A DNA stretch of 64,000 nucleotides, from positions 186,001 through 250,000 of the forward strand of contig NZ_PCPG01000001.1 in NCBI RefSeq assembly GCF_002979655.1, in the 5' to 3' direction. The translations under genes were made by a program, and so were the position numbers. A model generated the notes under the pieces. It worked only from the letters and a program-made list of their open reading frames with translations. It did no database searches and was not told the origin of the DNA. This document shows, piece after piece, positions 1-7,552 of the stretch; positions within the stretch are counted from its first letter, which is position 1; the number at the start of each line of letters is the position of its first letter. The stretch comes from Microbacterium sp. MYb45. GTDB taxonomy: Bacteria; Actinomycetota; Actinomycetes; Actinomycetales; Microbacteriaceae.

Positions 1-1317
1 GCGCTGAGCCTCGTCGGAATCGTCCGCGTCGTCATCCGTGTCCTCGCGCGGGGCGAGGGGGTGCGAGTCCTCGCGTGCTCCGGCGACTCCGCTGGTGCCG
101 GCGAAAAGGCTCGCGACACCGGAGAGGTCCTCGGTCTCGATGTTCAGCATCTCCGCCCGGTGCGCGCTCTCGTCGGCGCGACGGCCGGTCGCGGTGCCCG
201 GGAGTGCTTCGTGGGGCGCGGTCTCGGTCTGCGCCGGGTCCGACTCGTCGGGGGCGTTGGCCCACAGCTCTTCCGGGTTGTACGCGTCGGTGTGCATCGA
301 TGTATCGATCTCTGCGGCGGTGTCCTGGGGAACACGGTCGAGGGCGTCGAGGGCGGAGTCGACACCGACCCCGCGAGAGTCGACGACGTTCAGGTCGTCG
401 TCGCGGATGCCCTCGGCGAGTGCGTCCAGCAGGGCGGCGGCATCGTCGACGATGTCCGGCCGGCGCATCGAATCGCCGTGGACCAGCCATCGGGCGAACT
501 CCAGCTCCGCGAGCAGGCGCGCGCGCACCTCCAGGCCGCTGTCGGGTGCCCGGTCGACCGAACGGGCATATGCCGCGTGCACGTCGGCGGCGGCGTCCGG
601 GGCTGCCGAGAGCCAGGAGAGATCGAGGGCCGGATCGCCGACGGAGAGTCCATGCCATCCGACCAGTCCGACCACTTCGGGACCGCGCTCGGGGTCGTCT
701 TCGAACAGGAACGAGGTCGCCTGGACGCCCCCCAGGATGACGGTGGACTCGAAACGCCACAGCTCGTCGTCGGCGACGGCATCGCGCCAGCGCACCGTGA
801 GTCGAGCCGGAACGCGGCCCGTGGCCGCGGCGGTGTCGATCAGGCGCTCCAGTTCCGCGCGGCTCTCCTCGGCGCTGCGAGTGGCGAGCCCGGAACCGCG
901 GACGACCGAGGTCGGAAGGGCGTGCACGGCGGCGATCGACGACCCCATGGATTCGGCGGCGCCACGCCCGGCCGGCACCAGCGCGGCCTCGATCTGGAAT
1001 CCGGGAAGGAGCTCGGTCACGAGGGCGCGGGCGTCGCCGAGTCGCGTCTCCCCGATATAGGCCGGGGCGCGGAAGGGGAGCATCGCCCGTGCGCCGTCGG
1101 TCAGTGCGCGCAACGCGAGTGCCTCGGCAGCGAGCTCACGCGCGGTGTCGTCATCGTCTGCGACACGGATCGCGAGCTCACGACCGTCGGCGAGTGAGGC
1201 CACCGCCGAGTCGAACCGCGCGTCGCCGTCCGCGCTCAAGCTGCGGGCGCCCGTGACCTCCGCCCCGGGCAGAGCAGCGGTCACTGCCGCGGCTAGAGTG
1301 AAAGGAGAGCGTCCCAT
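1..1317 (-). CDS. APH-fold phosphotransferase-like protein, probable pseudokinase (3' end outside window)
   Basis: 439 residues are visible; the end runs off the left edge. The fold resembles aminoglycoside/macrolide phosphotransferases, with the conserved tail motif VGDPALDLSWL at residues 226-236. The catalytic loop that normally reads HGDxxxxN is here LGGVQATS (residues 195-202), so both the catalytic Asp and the Mg-binding Asn are missing, and the usual IDW metal motif is VGWHG (219-223). From about residue 300 the protein becomes a long acidic, low-complexity tail (ending in a DDDADDSD stretch). The ATG at 1317 is chosen because a TACCCT box lies six bases upstream, with no Shine-Dalgarno sequence. 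It is divergent from nudC. Whether it retains any activity cannot be told from sequence; a regulatory or scaffold role is inference. Confidence 0.75.
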   Translation of the reverse strand, partial: MGRSPFTLAAAVTAALPGAEVTGARSLSADGDARFDSAVASLADGRELAIRVADDDDTARELAAEALALRALTDGARAMLPFRAPAYIGETRLGDARALVTELLPGFQIEAALVPAGRGAAESMGSSIAAVHALPTSVVRGSGLATRSAEESRAELERLIDTAAATGRVPARLTVRWRDAVADDELWRFESTVILGGVQATSFLFEDDPERGPEVVGLVGWHGLSVGDPALDLSWLSAAPDAAADVHAAYARSVDRAPDSGLEVRARLLAELEFARWLVHGDSMRRPDIVDDAAALLDALAEGIRDDDLNVVDSRGVGVDSALDALDRVPQDTAAEIDTSMHTDAYNPEELWANAPDESDPAQTETAPHEALPGTATGRRADESAHRAEMLNIETEDLSGVASLFAGTSGVAGAREDSHPLAPREDTDDDADDSDEAQR

Positions 1318-1323
1318 GCCCCC

Positions 1324-1329
1324 AGGGTA
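1324..1329 (-). promoter_or_regulatory. -10 box, leaderless start of the APH-like gene
   Basis: TACCCT on the minus strand ends six bases before the ATG. Transcription would begin at or next to the start codon. Confidence 0.5.
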
Positions 1330-1381
1330 GGTCGGCTCAGGGGCGGTCCCGCCTCCGCCACGCCCGTGAAAGAGGGAGTCG

Positions 1382-2263
1382 ATGACCATTCCGCGCCCGT
1401 CCCTCGACCGTGCAGCCGAACTCCGCGACGAGCCGGACGTCATCGGCCGCCTCCGTGGCGACCCGGCCACCCGGGTGATCGTCGTCCGCGAGGGGCGGGT
1501 CAGAGTCGTCGATTCGACGCTCCTGCGGGTGCCCGCCGAGACCGTGGTCGAGGCGACCTGGGCTCTCCTCGGACGCGACGCCGACGGTACCGTGCTGCTC
1601 CTCGCCGCCGCCCCGCCGGAGACCGATGCGCTCGACACCGCTCCCGACGAGGTGTGGCTCGGGCTGCGCGATCTCGGCGGTCGCATCGACGGACAGGAGA
1701 CGGAACTGCTCACCGGTGCCATCGCGCTCGCCGGGTGGCTCCGCGACGCACCGTTCTGCCCCACCTGCGGTGGTGGCACCGAGCTGCGCAACGGCGGATG
1801 GTCGCGACGCTGCCTCGTGTGCGGGCGGGAGCACTTCCCGCGCACGGATCCAGCCGTGATCGTCGCCGTCGAGAGCCGTGACGGGGAACGCCTGCTCCTC
1901 GGCGCCAACGCGAACTGGGGCGGCCGCATGTACTCGTGCTTCGCCGGCTTCACCGAGGCGGGGGAGTCGCTGGAGTCGACCGTCCACCGCGAGATCGAGG
2001 AGGAGTCCGGCGTGCGCCTGTCGTCGCTGCGCTACATCTCGTCGCAGGCGTGGCCGTTCCCGCGGTCGCTCATGGTGGGGTTCCGCGCCGTCGTCGACGA
2101 GGAGTCCACGGCGCTCGCCGATGGTGAGGAGATCATCGATGTGCGGTGGTTCACGCGTGCCGAGATCGGTTCCGCCCTCGCGGGAGACGGTCCGGTCGGG
2201 CTTCCTGGTCACGCGTCGATCGCCCGTGCACTGATCGTCGACTGGTACGAGGAACACGCGTGA
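1382..2263 (+). CDS. nudC: NAD(+) diphosphatase (NADH pyrophosphatase)
   Basis: Cleaves NAD(H) to NMN(H) and AMP; family members also remove NAD caps from RNA. The 293 residues show an N-terminal domain, a four-cysteine zinc ribbon (C126, C129, C144, C147), a Nudix box from G189 to V211 containing REIEEES, and the NudC signature SQAWPFPRS at 221-229 (SQPWPFPxS in most relatives). All catalytic glutamates of the Nudix box are present. An AGAGGGAG sequence ahead of the ATG supports the start. The stop overlaps the GTG of the helicase gene by four bases, so the two are probably translated together. Cytoplasmic. Confidence 0.95.
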   Translation: MTIPRPSLDRAAELRDEPDVIGRLRGDPATRVIVVREGRVRVVDSTLLRVPAETVVEATWALLGRDADGTVLLLAAAPPETDALDTAPDEVWLGLRDLGGRIDGQETELLTGAIALAGWLRDAPFCPTCGGGTELRNGGWSRRCLVCGREHFPRTDPAVIVAVESRDGERLLLGANANWGGRMYSCFAGFTEAGESLESTVHREIEEESGVRLSSLRYISSQAWPFPRSLMVGFRAVVDEESTALADGEEIIDVRWFTRAEIGSALAGDGPVGLPGHASIARALIVDWYEEHA

Positions 2264-3981
2264 GCGCACTCGATGCCCTCGACGAGCGGCAGCGGGCTGC
2301 AGCATCCGTCCTTCGCGGACCCGTCGTGGTGCTCGCCGGAGCCGGTACCGGGAAGACGCGTGTCATCACGCATCGCATCGCGCACGGCGTCGACACCGGG
2401 GCGTACTCGCCGTCGCGCGTCATGGCCGTCACCTTCACCGCCAAGGCGGCAGGCGAACTGCGGGGGCGTCTGCGGGCGCTCGGCGTCGAGGGCGTCGCGG
2501 CTCGGACCTTCCATGCGACCGCCCTCGCGCAACTCAACTTCTTCTGGCCGACGCTTGCCGGCTCGCCCGCGCCCTCGATCATCGACAACAAGGTGCGGAT
2601 GCTGGGTCAGGCCGCCGATGCGATGCGGCTCCGCCCGAGCACGGCCACCCTTCGTGACATCGCGTCCGAGATCGAATGGCGCAAGGTCTCGATGCTCTCG
2701 ATCGAGCAGTACGCGGCGCTCGGGCGTCCGATCAGCGGCGTCGACGCCGGTCAGCTGGTCGAACTCATGCGCGGCTACGAAGCGCTGAAGGACGATCGCC
2801 GTCAACTCGACTTCGAGGATGTGCTGCTCGCGTGCGCAGGCATGTTGGAGGCAGAACCGCGGGTCGCGGCATCCGTCCACGAGCAGTACCGTCACTTCAC
2901 GGTCGACGAGTTCCAAGACGTCTCGCCGCTGCAGAACAGGCTGCTGGAGCTGTGGCTCGGCGACCGACACGACATCTGCGTCGTCGGCGACGCCAGCCAG
3001 ACCATCTACTCCTTCGCCGGAGCGGAACAGCGGTTCCTGCTCGAGTTCGAACGACGTCATCCCGATGCCACGGTGGTGCGGCTCGAGACGAACTACCGCT
3101 CCCAGCCCCCCATCCTCACCGTCGCGAACGCGCTGATGCAGGGCCGTCCCGGCGCGCTGGAGCTCGTGCCGGCGCGAGAGCAGTTCACCGCGGATGCGCC
3201 CACCGTCACCGCCTATGACACCGAGGGCGAAGAGGCCGCAGGCATCGCCGCCGCCATCTCTGCGCAGATCGCGGCCGGGGCATCCCCTTCGGAGATCGCC
3301 GTGCTCTACCGTGCGCACGCGCAGTCCGCGATGCTGCAGCAGGCGCTCGCCGTCGAGGGCGTCGCGACCACGGTGCTGGGCGGGACCCGGTTCTTCTCGA
3401 TGCCGGAGGTGCGTCAGGCGATCCTGGCGCTGCGTGCGGCGGCGGTGGCGCCCACCGAGCAGGGGTTCCTGCCCGGGGTGCAACGGGTGCTGCGCGAGCT
3501 CGGGTTGACCGACGAGCCACCGGCCGCCGGTGGGGCGCAGCGCGGCGGCTGGGAGGCGCGGCGCGCCATCCTGCGGCTCGCCGAGGAAGCCGGACCGGAC
3601 GCGACCCTGCGCAGCTTCAGCGATGCGCTGATGGCGCGGGCCAAGGACCAGCACGAGCCCACGATGCGGACGGTGACCCTCTCGACCTTGCACGCGGCGA
3701 AGGGCCTGGAATGGCCGCATGTGCATCTCGCCGGCTGGGCCGAGGGCTCACTCCCGATCTCCTACGCGACGACCTTCGAGTCGGTCGACGAAGAGCGGCG
3801 TCTGGCCTACGTGGGCGTCACGCGGGCCGCGCGAACGCTCTCGCTGTCCTGGTCGAGATCGGCAGGACGGGGGGAGCGTGCTCCGTCGAGGTTCCTCGCT
3901 GAGATGGGGACCACAGGCCGCGGCACCGGCATTCTTCGTGAAATGTCACCGAACGCCACACGCGGGAACCGTCCGCGCTGA
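2260..3981 (+). CDS. uvrD2: ATP-dependent DNA helicase, UvrD2-like (superfamily 1)
   Basis: 3'-5' DNA helicase of the UvrD/Rep family. Seen: Walker A GAGTGKT at residues 27-33, motif II VDEFQD at 215-220, motif III SQTIYSFAGA, motif IV ETNYRS, motif V TLHAAKGLEW and motif VI YVGVTRAARTL. At 573 residues it is shorter than mycobacterial UvrD2 (about 700). The chain ends soon after motif VI (SRFLAEM) with no HRDC domain and no tetracysteine module. The GTG start overlaps the nudC stop (GTGA), which beats any start further upstream inside nudC. Its 3' end overlaps the convergent cyclodehydratase-like gene by 164 bases. Confidence 0.9.
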   Translation: MSALDALDERQRAAASVLRGPVVVLAGAGTGKTRVITHRIAHGVDTGAYSPSRVMAVTFTAKAAGELRGRLRALGVEGVAARTFHATALAQLNFFWPTLAGSPAPSIIDNKVRMLGQAADAMRLRPSTATLRDIASEIEWRKVSMLSIEQYAALGRPISGVDAGQLVELMRGYEALKDDRRQLDFEDVLLACAGMLEAEPRVAASVHEQYRHFTVDEFQDVSPLQNRLLELWLGDRHDICVVGDASQTIYSFAGAEQRFLLEFERRHPDATVVRLETNYRSQPPILTVANALMQGRPGALELVPAREQFTADAPTVTAYDTEGEEAAGIAAAISAQIAAGASPSEIAVLYRAHAQSAMLQQALAVEGVATTVLGGTRFFSMPEVRQAILALRAAAVAPTEQGFLPGVQRVLRELGLTDEPPAAGGAQRGGWEARRAILRLAEEAGPDATLRSFSDALMARAKDQHEPTMRTVTLSTLHAAKGLEWPHVHLAGWAEGSLPISYATTFESVDEERRLAYVGVTRAARTLSLSWSRSAGRGERAPSRFLAEMGTTGRGTGILREMSPNATRGNRPR

Positions 3982-4684
3982 CGCGCACGACGCGCCCGTC
4001 AGCGCTTCGGTCACCGGCGAGGAGCAGGGCGGCGAGGCGACCCGCCTCGGCGACTTGCGCGGCGCGGATCGGGCCGGGGTCGCGGTCGATCATCTGAGTG
4101 TGCAGGAGTGGCCATGCCGGATCGAGGGCGGTGGCGTGCGCATCGCGGCAGGCGAGGCACGCGGATTCGCCGGGGACCACGAGCGGCCCGACGGTCACCC
4201 TGCCCGGCTCGAAGGACACCGGCAGATGCGGGGTGTCTTCGCGCAGGTGGCGCGCGAATTGCAGAGCCGCCGCGGCGCCTCGCACGAGTACGACGCCCAC
4301 GCCCGGTCGTCGCCCGGGATCGACGAGGGAGACACCCTCATCCGTGAGCGCATCCCGAATGCGGTATTCGGTGCGCCCGTCGTCGATGCCGATGCTCTCG
4401 ACCCAGGCCGTGCGGGGCGCGGTCGGCTCATCGAGCAGTGCGGGCTCCAGGCGCGCGAGCAGAGCCCTCGCCGCCTCGCGCGGGGCCCCGGCGGCGTGCG
4501 CGATCACGTCGAACGATCCGCGGCGGAAACCCGTGCGCAGGCGGCTGAGCAGGAGCTCCACCCAGGCGGCATCCGCCTCGACGCGCAGTCCGTCGTCGTC
4601 ACCGAGCTGCAGCGTGTGCTCGTCCCGCCACAGCAGCGGTGCACTCGGGTCGAGGCGCGTGAGGATCGGCGGTGTGAGAGGCAT
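3818..4684 (-). CDS. TOMM leader-peptide-binding / cyclodehydratase-like protein
   Basis: 288 residues. Resembles the E1-like/ocin-ThiF family that binds precursor peptides in thiazole/oxazole-modified peptide pathways. Seen: an N-terminal block with LLWRDEHTLQLG, a central Rossmann-like region, and a zinc tetracysteine formed by CLACRD in the middle and CRCRG near the end. No YcaO cyclodehydratase or precursor peptide is nearby. The same gene sits next to uvrD2 in mycobacteria (Rv3196 region), so it is probably a conserved actinobacterial orphan and not part of a bacteriocin cluster. The ATG at 4684 is preferred over a GTG at 4786 because a CAGAAT box lies seven bases before it and family similarity begins there. 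Confidence 0.7.
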   Translation of the reverse strand: MPLTPPILTRLDPSAPLLWRDEHTLQLGDDDGLRVEADAAWVELLLSRLRTGFRRGSFDVIAHAAGAPREAARALLARLEPALLDEPTAPRTAWVESIGIDDGRTEYRIRDALTDEGVSLVDPGRRPGVGVVLVRGAAAALQFARHLREDTPHLPVSFEPGRVTVGPLVVPGESACLACRDAHATALDPAWPLLHTQMIDRDPGPIRAAQVAEAGRLAALLLAGDRSADGRVVRVSADGSRVWRSVTFHEECRCRGLWSPSQRGTSTEHAPPVLPISTRTARAFARPA

Positions 4685-4691
4685 CTCTCCG

Positions 4692-4697
4692 ATTCTG
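4692..4697 (-). promoter_or_regulatory. -10 box before the cyclodehydratase-like gene
   Basis: CAGAAT on the minus strand, seven bases before the ATG at 4684. It helps decide the start against the longer GTG option at 4786. Confidence 0.4.
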
Positions 4698-4842
4698 GAG
4701 GGACGCCGCCGCCCGCGGGGAGTTGTCGAGGCATCCGTGGACAACTGCCGCGCGTGTCCCCGACGGGGGAGGAGAGGTGATGACACCTTCCGTCCCCGTC
4801 GAGGTCGGAACCTCGCCTGTCGGGTGCTCAGGTGTCGGATCC

Positions 4843-6267
4843 TCAGACGGGGCGATCGCCTTCCGCGGGGCCGCCGTCACCCTCGGTGCCGCCATCGCCC
4901 TCGGTACCGTCGTCATCGCCGTCGGACGGTGTCTCCTCTGAGAAGTCGTCGCCGTCGAGCAGGCGAGCGAGCGCCTCGTCGAACTCGTCCGCGACGGGCT
5001 GTTCGCCGCGTTCGACGGCCTGCAGTCGGGCCACGAGCGCGCTCGGGTCGTCGATGTCCTCGGCCGTGGGCATCAGGTCGGGGTAGTCCCAGAGGGAGTC
5101 GCGGGCACTGATGCCCACGGCATCGGTCACCGCCTGCCACATGGCGGATGCTTCGCGCATGCGCCGCGGTCGCAGCTTCAGCCCCACCAGAGCACCGAGC
5201 GCGTCCTCGGCGGGTCCGCCCACCGCGCGGCGGCGACGGGCGGCCTCGGCGATCCGTGCGCCGTCCGGAAGGCGGGAGGTGGCCTGTGCGGTCACCACGT
5301 CGACCCAGCCGTCGATCGTCGCGATGAGGTTCTCGAGTCGGGTCAGGGCCTCGCGCTGCGCTTCGCTCTGCACGGGCAGGAGCGCGCCGCCCTCGATGGC
5401 CGCGCGCAGTTCCTCGGGGTCGGAGGGGTCCAACCTGCTCGCCACGTCTTCGAGGGCGTCCACGTCGACGGTCACACCCCGAGCGAAGTCCGTGATCTGC
5501 GCCATCACGTGCAGGTGCAGCCACTTCGCGTGCCGGTAGAGCCGGGCATAGGCGAGCTCCCGGGTGGCGAGATAGAGCGCGATCTGGTCTTCCGGGATCT
5601 CGAGGCCGTCGCCGAATGCCGTGAGGTTCTGGGGGATGACGGCGGCCGTGCCCGCGGGGAGCACGGGGATCCCGACGTCGCCTCCGGACACGACCTCGAG
5701 CGACAGGTTGCCGAGCACCTGGCCGAACTGGGCGGCGAACACCGAGCCGCCGAGGCCGCGCATGAGCTTGCCCGCGCCCTGGACGACGCTGCGCATCTCC
5801 TCGGGGACCTGCGTATCGAGTGCGGAGGTGAGCGCGTCGGCGATGCTGGTCGACACCGGGTCGGCGATCTCCTTCCACACCGGCAGCGTCTTCTCGACCC
5901 ATTCTCCGCGGGTCATCGCAGTGGGCGCCTCGGAGAGCTCGGAGATCGTGGTGGCCTCGCCGAGCCACAGGTTCGCGAGGGAGAAGGAATCCGCGAGCGA
6001 GGTGCGGGAGCCCTCGGTGATGCCCTGTCCGTCGCGGTTGGCGATGAACAGGGCCTGCCGCAGCGCGTTCTCCCACGGGTCGCCGCCGAACGCGCCCTGG
6101 AGCTGCGACATGATCGTCTGCATCATCGCGGGGTCGAGGGTGAAGCCGTCCATGCCTTCGAAGGCACCTCGAAGCGCTTCGGGGTCGATGTCGCCACCGC
6201 CCTGGTTCGCGAGCATCCTTCGCAGGAACTCCTGGAAGTCCTCGGGGGTGGGGTCGTTGTCTGCCAT
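4843..6267 (-). CDS. DUF2342 family protein (annotated in relatives as zinc-dependent metalloprotease)
   Basis: 474 residues, cytoplasmic, no signal peptide. The N-terminus has the helical DPTPEDFQEFLRRML segment, the middle has the family block RELAYARLYRHAKWL at 236-250, and the C-terminal 30 residues are an acidic Asp/Glu/Gly tail with repeated GTEGDGG-type units. Relatives are called zinc metalloproteases, but no HExxH motif is present here, so protease activity is not supported by what is visible. GAGAGG lies about ten bases before the ATG, and a TAGCGT box at 6302-6307 fits a promoter with a short leader. It is divergent from the Lon-like gene, an arrangement also found in mycobacteria (Rv3195/Rv3194c). 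Confidence 0.8.
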   Translation of the reverse strand: MADNDPTPEDFQEFLRRMLANQGGGDIDPEALRGAFEGMDGFTLDPAMMQTIMSQLQGAFGGDPWENALRQALFIANRDGQGITEGSRTSLADSFSLANLWLGEATTISELSEAPTAMTRGEWVEKTLPVWKEIADPVSTSIADALTSALDTQVPEEMRSVVQGAGKLMRGLGGSVFAAQFGQVLGNLSLEVVSGGDVGIPVLPAGTAAVIPQNLTAFGDGLEIPEDQIALYLATRELAYARLYRHAKWLHLHVMAQITDFARGVTVDVDALEDVASRLDPSDPEELRAAIEGGALLPVQSEAQREALTRLENLIATIDGWVDVVTAQATSRLPDGARIAEAARRRRAVGGPAEDALGALVGLKLRPRRMREASAMWQAVTDAVGISARDSLWDYPDLMPTAEDIDDPSALVARLQAVERGEQPVADEFDEALARLLDGDDFSEETPSDGDDDGTEGDGGTEGDGGPAEGDRPV

Positions 6268-6384
6268 GTCGCTCGCCTCTCAGCAGGTCTGAAGCCGTGG
6301 CCTCTACGCTAGTCACAGGTTTCTGCGCGCGAACCCGATGCGGGCAGATCGGTGTACGCCGCCCGCGAACGACGGAGGAATGCA

Positions 6385-7476
6385 GTGGATCGAACGCGGT
6401 CTGGAAAGCTCGGACTCGGAGTCTGGGCGCTGGTCGTCGCACTCGTCGCCCTCGTCGTGCTGACATTCCTGCCGTCGCCGTACGTGATCCAGCGGCCGGG
6501 TCCGGTCTACGACACCCTCGGCACCGCGACGGACAAGGAGGGCGACGAGGTTCCCCTGATCAAGGTCGAAGGCGCCGAGACGTTCGAGACCGCGGGCACC
6601 CTCGACCTCACCACCGTGCAAGTCGTCGGCAACCGGGAGCGCACCCCGAGCTGGTTCGAGCTGGCGCTGGCCTGGACGGACTCGTCGCGCGCTGTCGTGC
6701 CGCTGGACTCGGTCTTCCCCGAGGGGGTCACGACCGAGCAGCGCGACGAGCGCAACGCCACGCTGATGGTCGACTCGCAGCACGAGGCGACGGCGGCCGC
6801 GCTCAACGAGCTCGGCTACGACACAGGCGCAGAGGTCGTGGTCGTGGATGCGGTCGCCGACTCTCCGGCCGACGGCACCCTCGAAGCCGACGACGTGATC
6901 ACCGGGATCGACGGCACGGCTGTCGAGTCGGCGACGGAGCTGCGGGCCGCGATCCAGAAGGCCGGGGGAGACCCGGTGACCCTCACGGTGCTGCGCGACG
7001 GCGAGGAGCAGAGCGTCGAGGTGACCCCGGAGGAGCACACCGAGGGGGGAGTGACGACCTGGCTGATCGGCGTCACGCTCCGCACCGACTACGACTTCGA
7101 GATCGACGTGACGATCCAGCTCGACAACGTCGGCGGCCCGAGCGCCGGGATGATGTTCGCGCTCGGCATCATCGACACCCTCACCGAGGGCGAGCTCAAC
7201 GGTGGGGAGAATGTGGCCGGCACCGGAACGATCGACGCCGCCGGCACGGTCGGACCGATCGGCGGTATCCGACAGAAGCTGTACGGTGCGCGTGACGCCG
7301 GAGCGGAGTACTTCCTCGCCCCGGAGGCCAACTGCGACGAGGTCGTCGGGCACGTTCCCGACGGGCTGCAGGTGATCCGCACGGCCACGCTCGACGAGTC
7401 GCTCGCGGCGCTCGAGGTCATCGCGGACGACGGCGACGTCGCCTCGCTGCCCACCTGCGAACGCGTCGCCGGCTGA
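6385..7476 (+). CDS. PDZ domain and Lon-like (S16) membrane-anchored serine protease
   Basis: YlbL-type protease facing the outside of the membrane. One N-terminal transmembrane helix (about residues 9-30), a PDZ domain (DSPADGTLEADDVITGIDG region), then a Lon proteolytic domain. The Ser/Lys dyad is visible: S253 in GGPSAGMMFALG and K298 in IGGIRQKLYGA. 363 residues. The GTG at 6385 is chosen because GGAGG at 6374-6378 lies six bases before it; an earlier in-frame start would lack this. It probably degrades or trims membrane and secreted proteins; substrates are unknown. Confidence 0.9.
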   Translation: MDRTRSGKLGLGVWALVVALVALVVLTFLPSPYVIQRPGPVYDTLGTATDKEGDEVPLIKVEGAETFETAGTLDLTTVQVVGNRERTPSWFELALAWTDSSRAVVPLDSVFPEGVTTEQRDERNATLMVDSQHEATAAALNELGYDTGAEVVVVDAVADSPADGTLEADDVITGIDGTAVESATELRAAIQKAGGDPVTLTVLRDGEEQSVEVTPEEHTEGGVTTWLIGVTLRTDYDFEIDVTIQLDNVGGPSAGMMFALGIIDTLTEGELNGGENVAGTGTIDAAGTVGPIGGIRQKLYGARDAGAEYFLAPEANCDEVVGHVPDGLQVIRTATLDESLAALEVIADDGDVASLPTCERVAG

Positions 7477-7540
7477 TCCTCGAGAGCGGCCGTGACCTCG
7501 CCGTGATCGGGATGACAGCCCGCGCACAGTGAGCGATGCC

Positions 7541-7546
7541 TAGGAT
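7541..7546 (+). promoter_or_regulatory. -10 box, leaderless start of the UPF0182 gene
   Basis: TAGGAT with six bases to the GTG at 7553. Confidence 0.5.
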
Positions 7547-7552
7547 GGAAGG

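Noticed and set aside
4685..4786. GTG at 4786 as start of the cyclodehydratase-like gene
   Set aside because: It would add 34 residues without family similarity; the -10 box spacing supports 4684.
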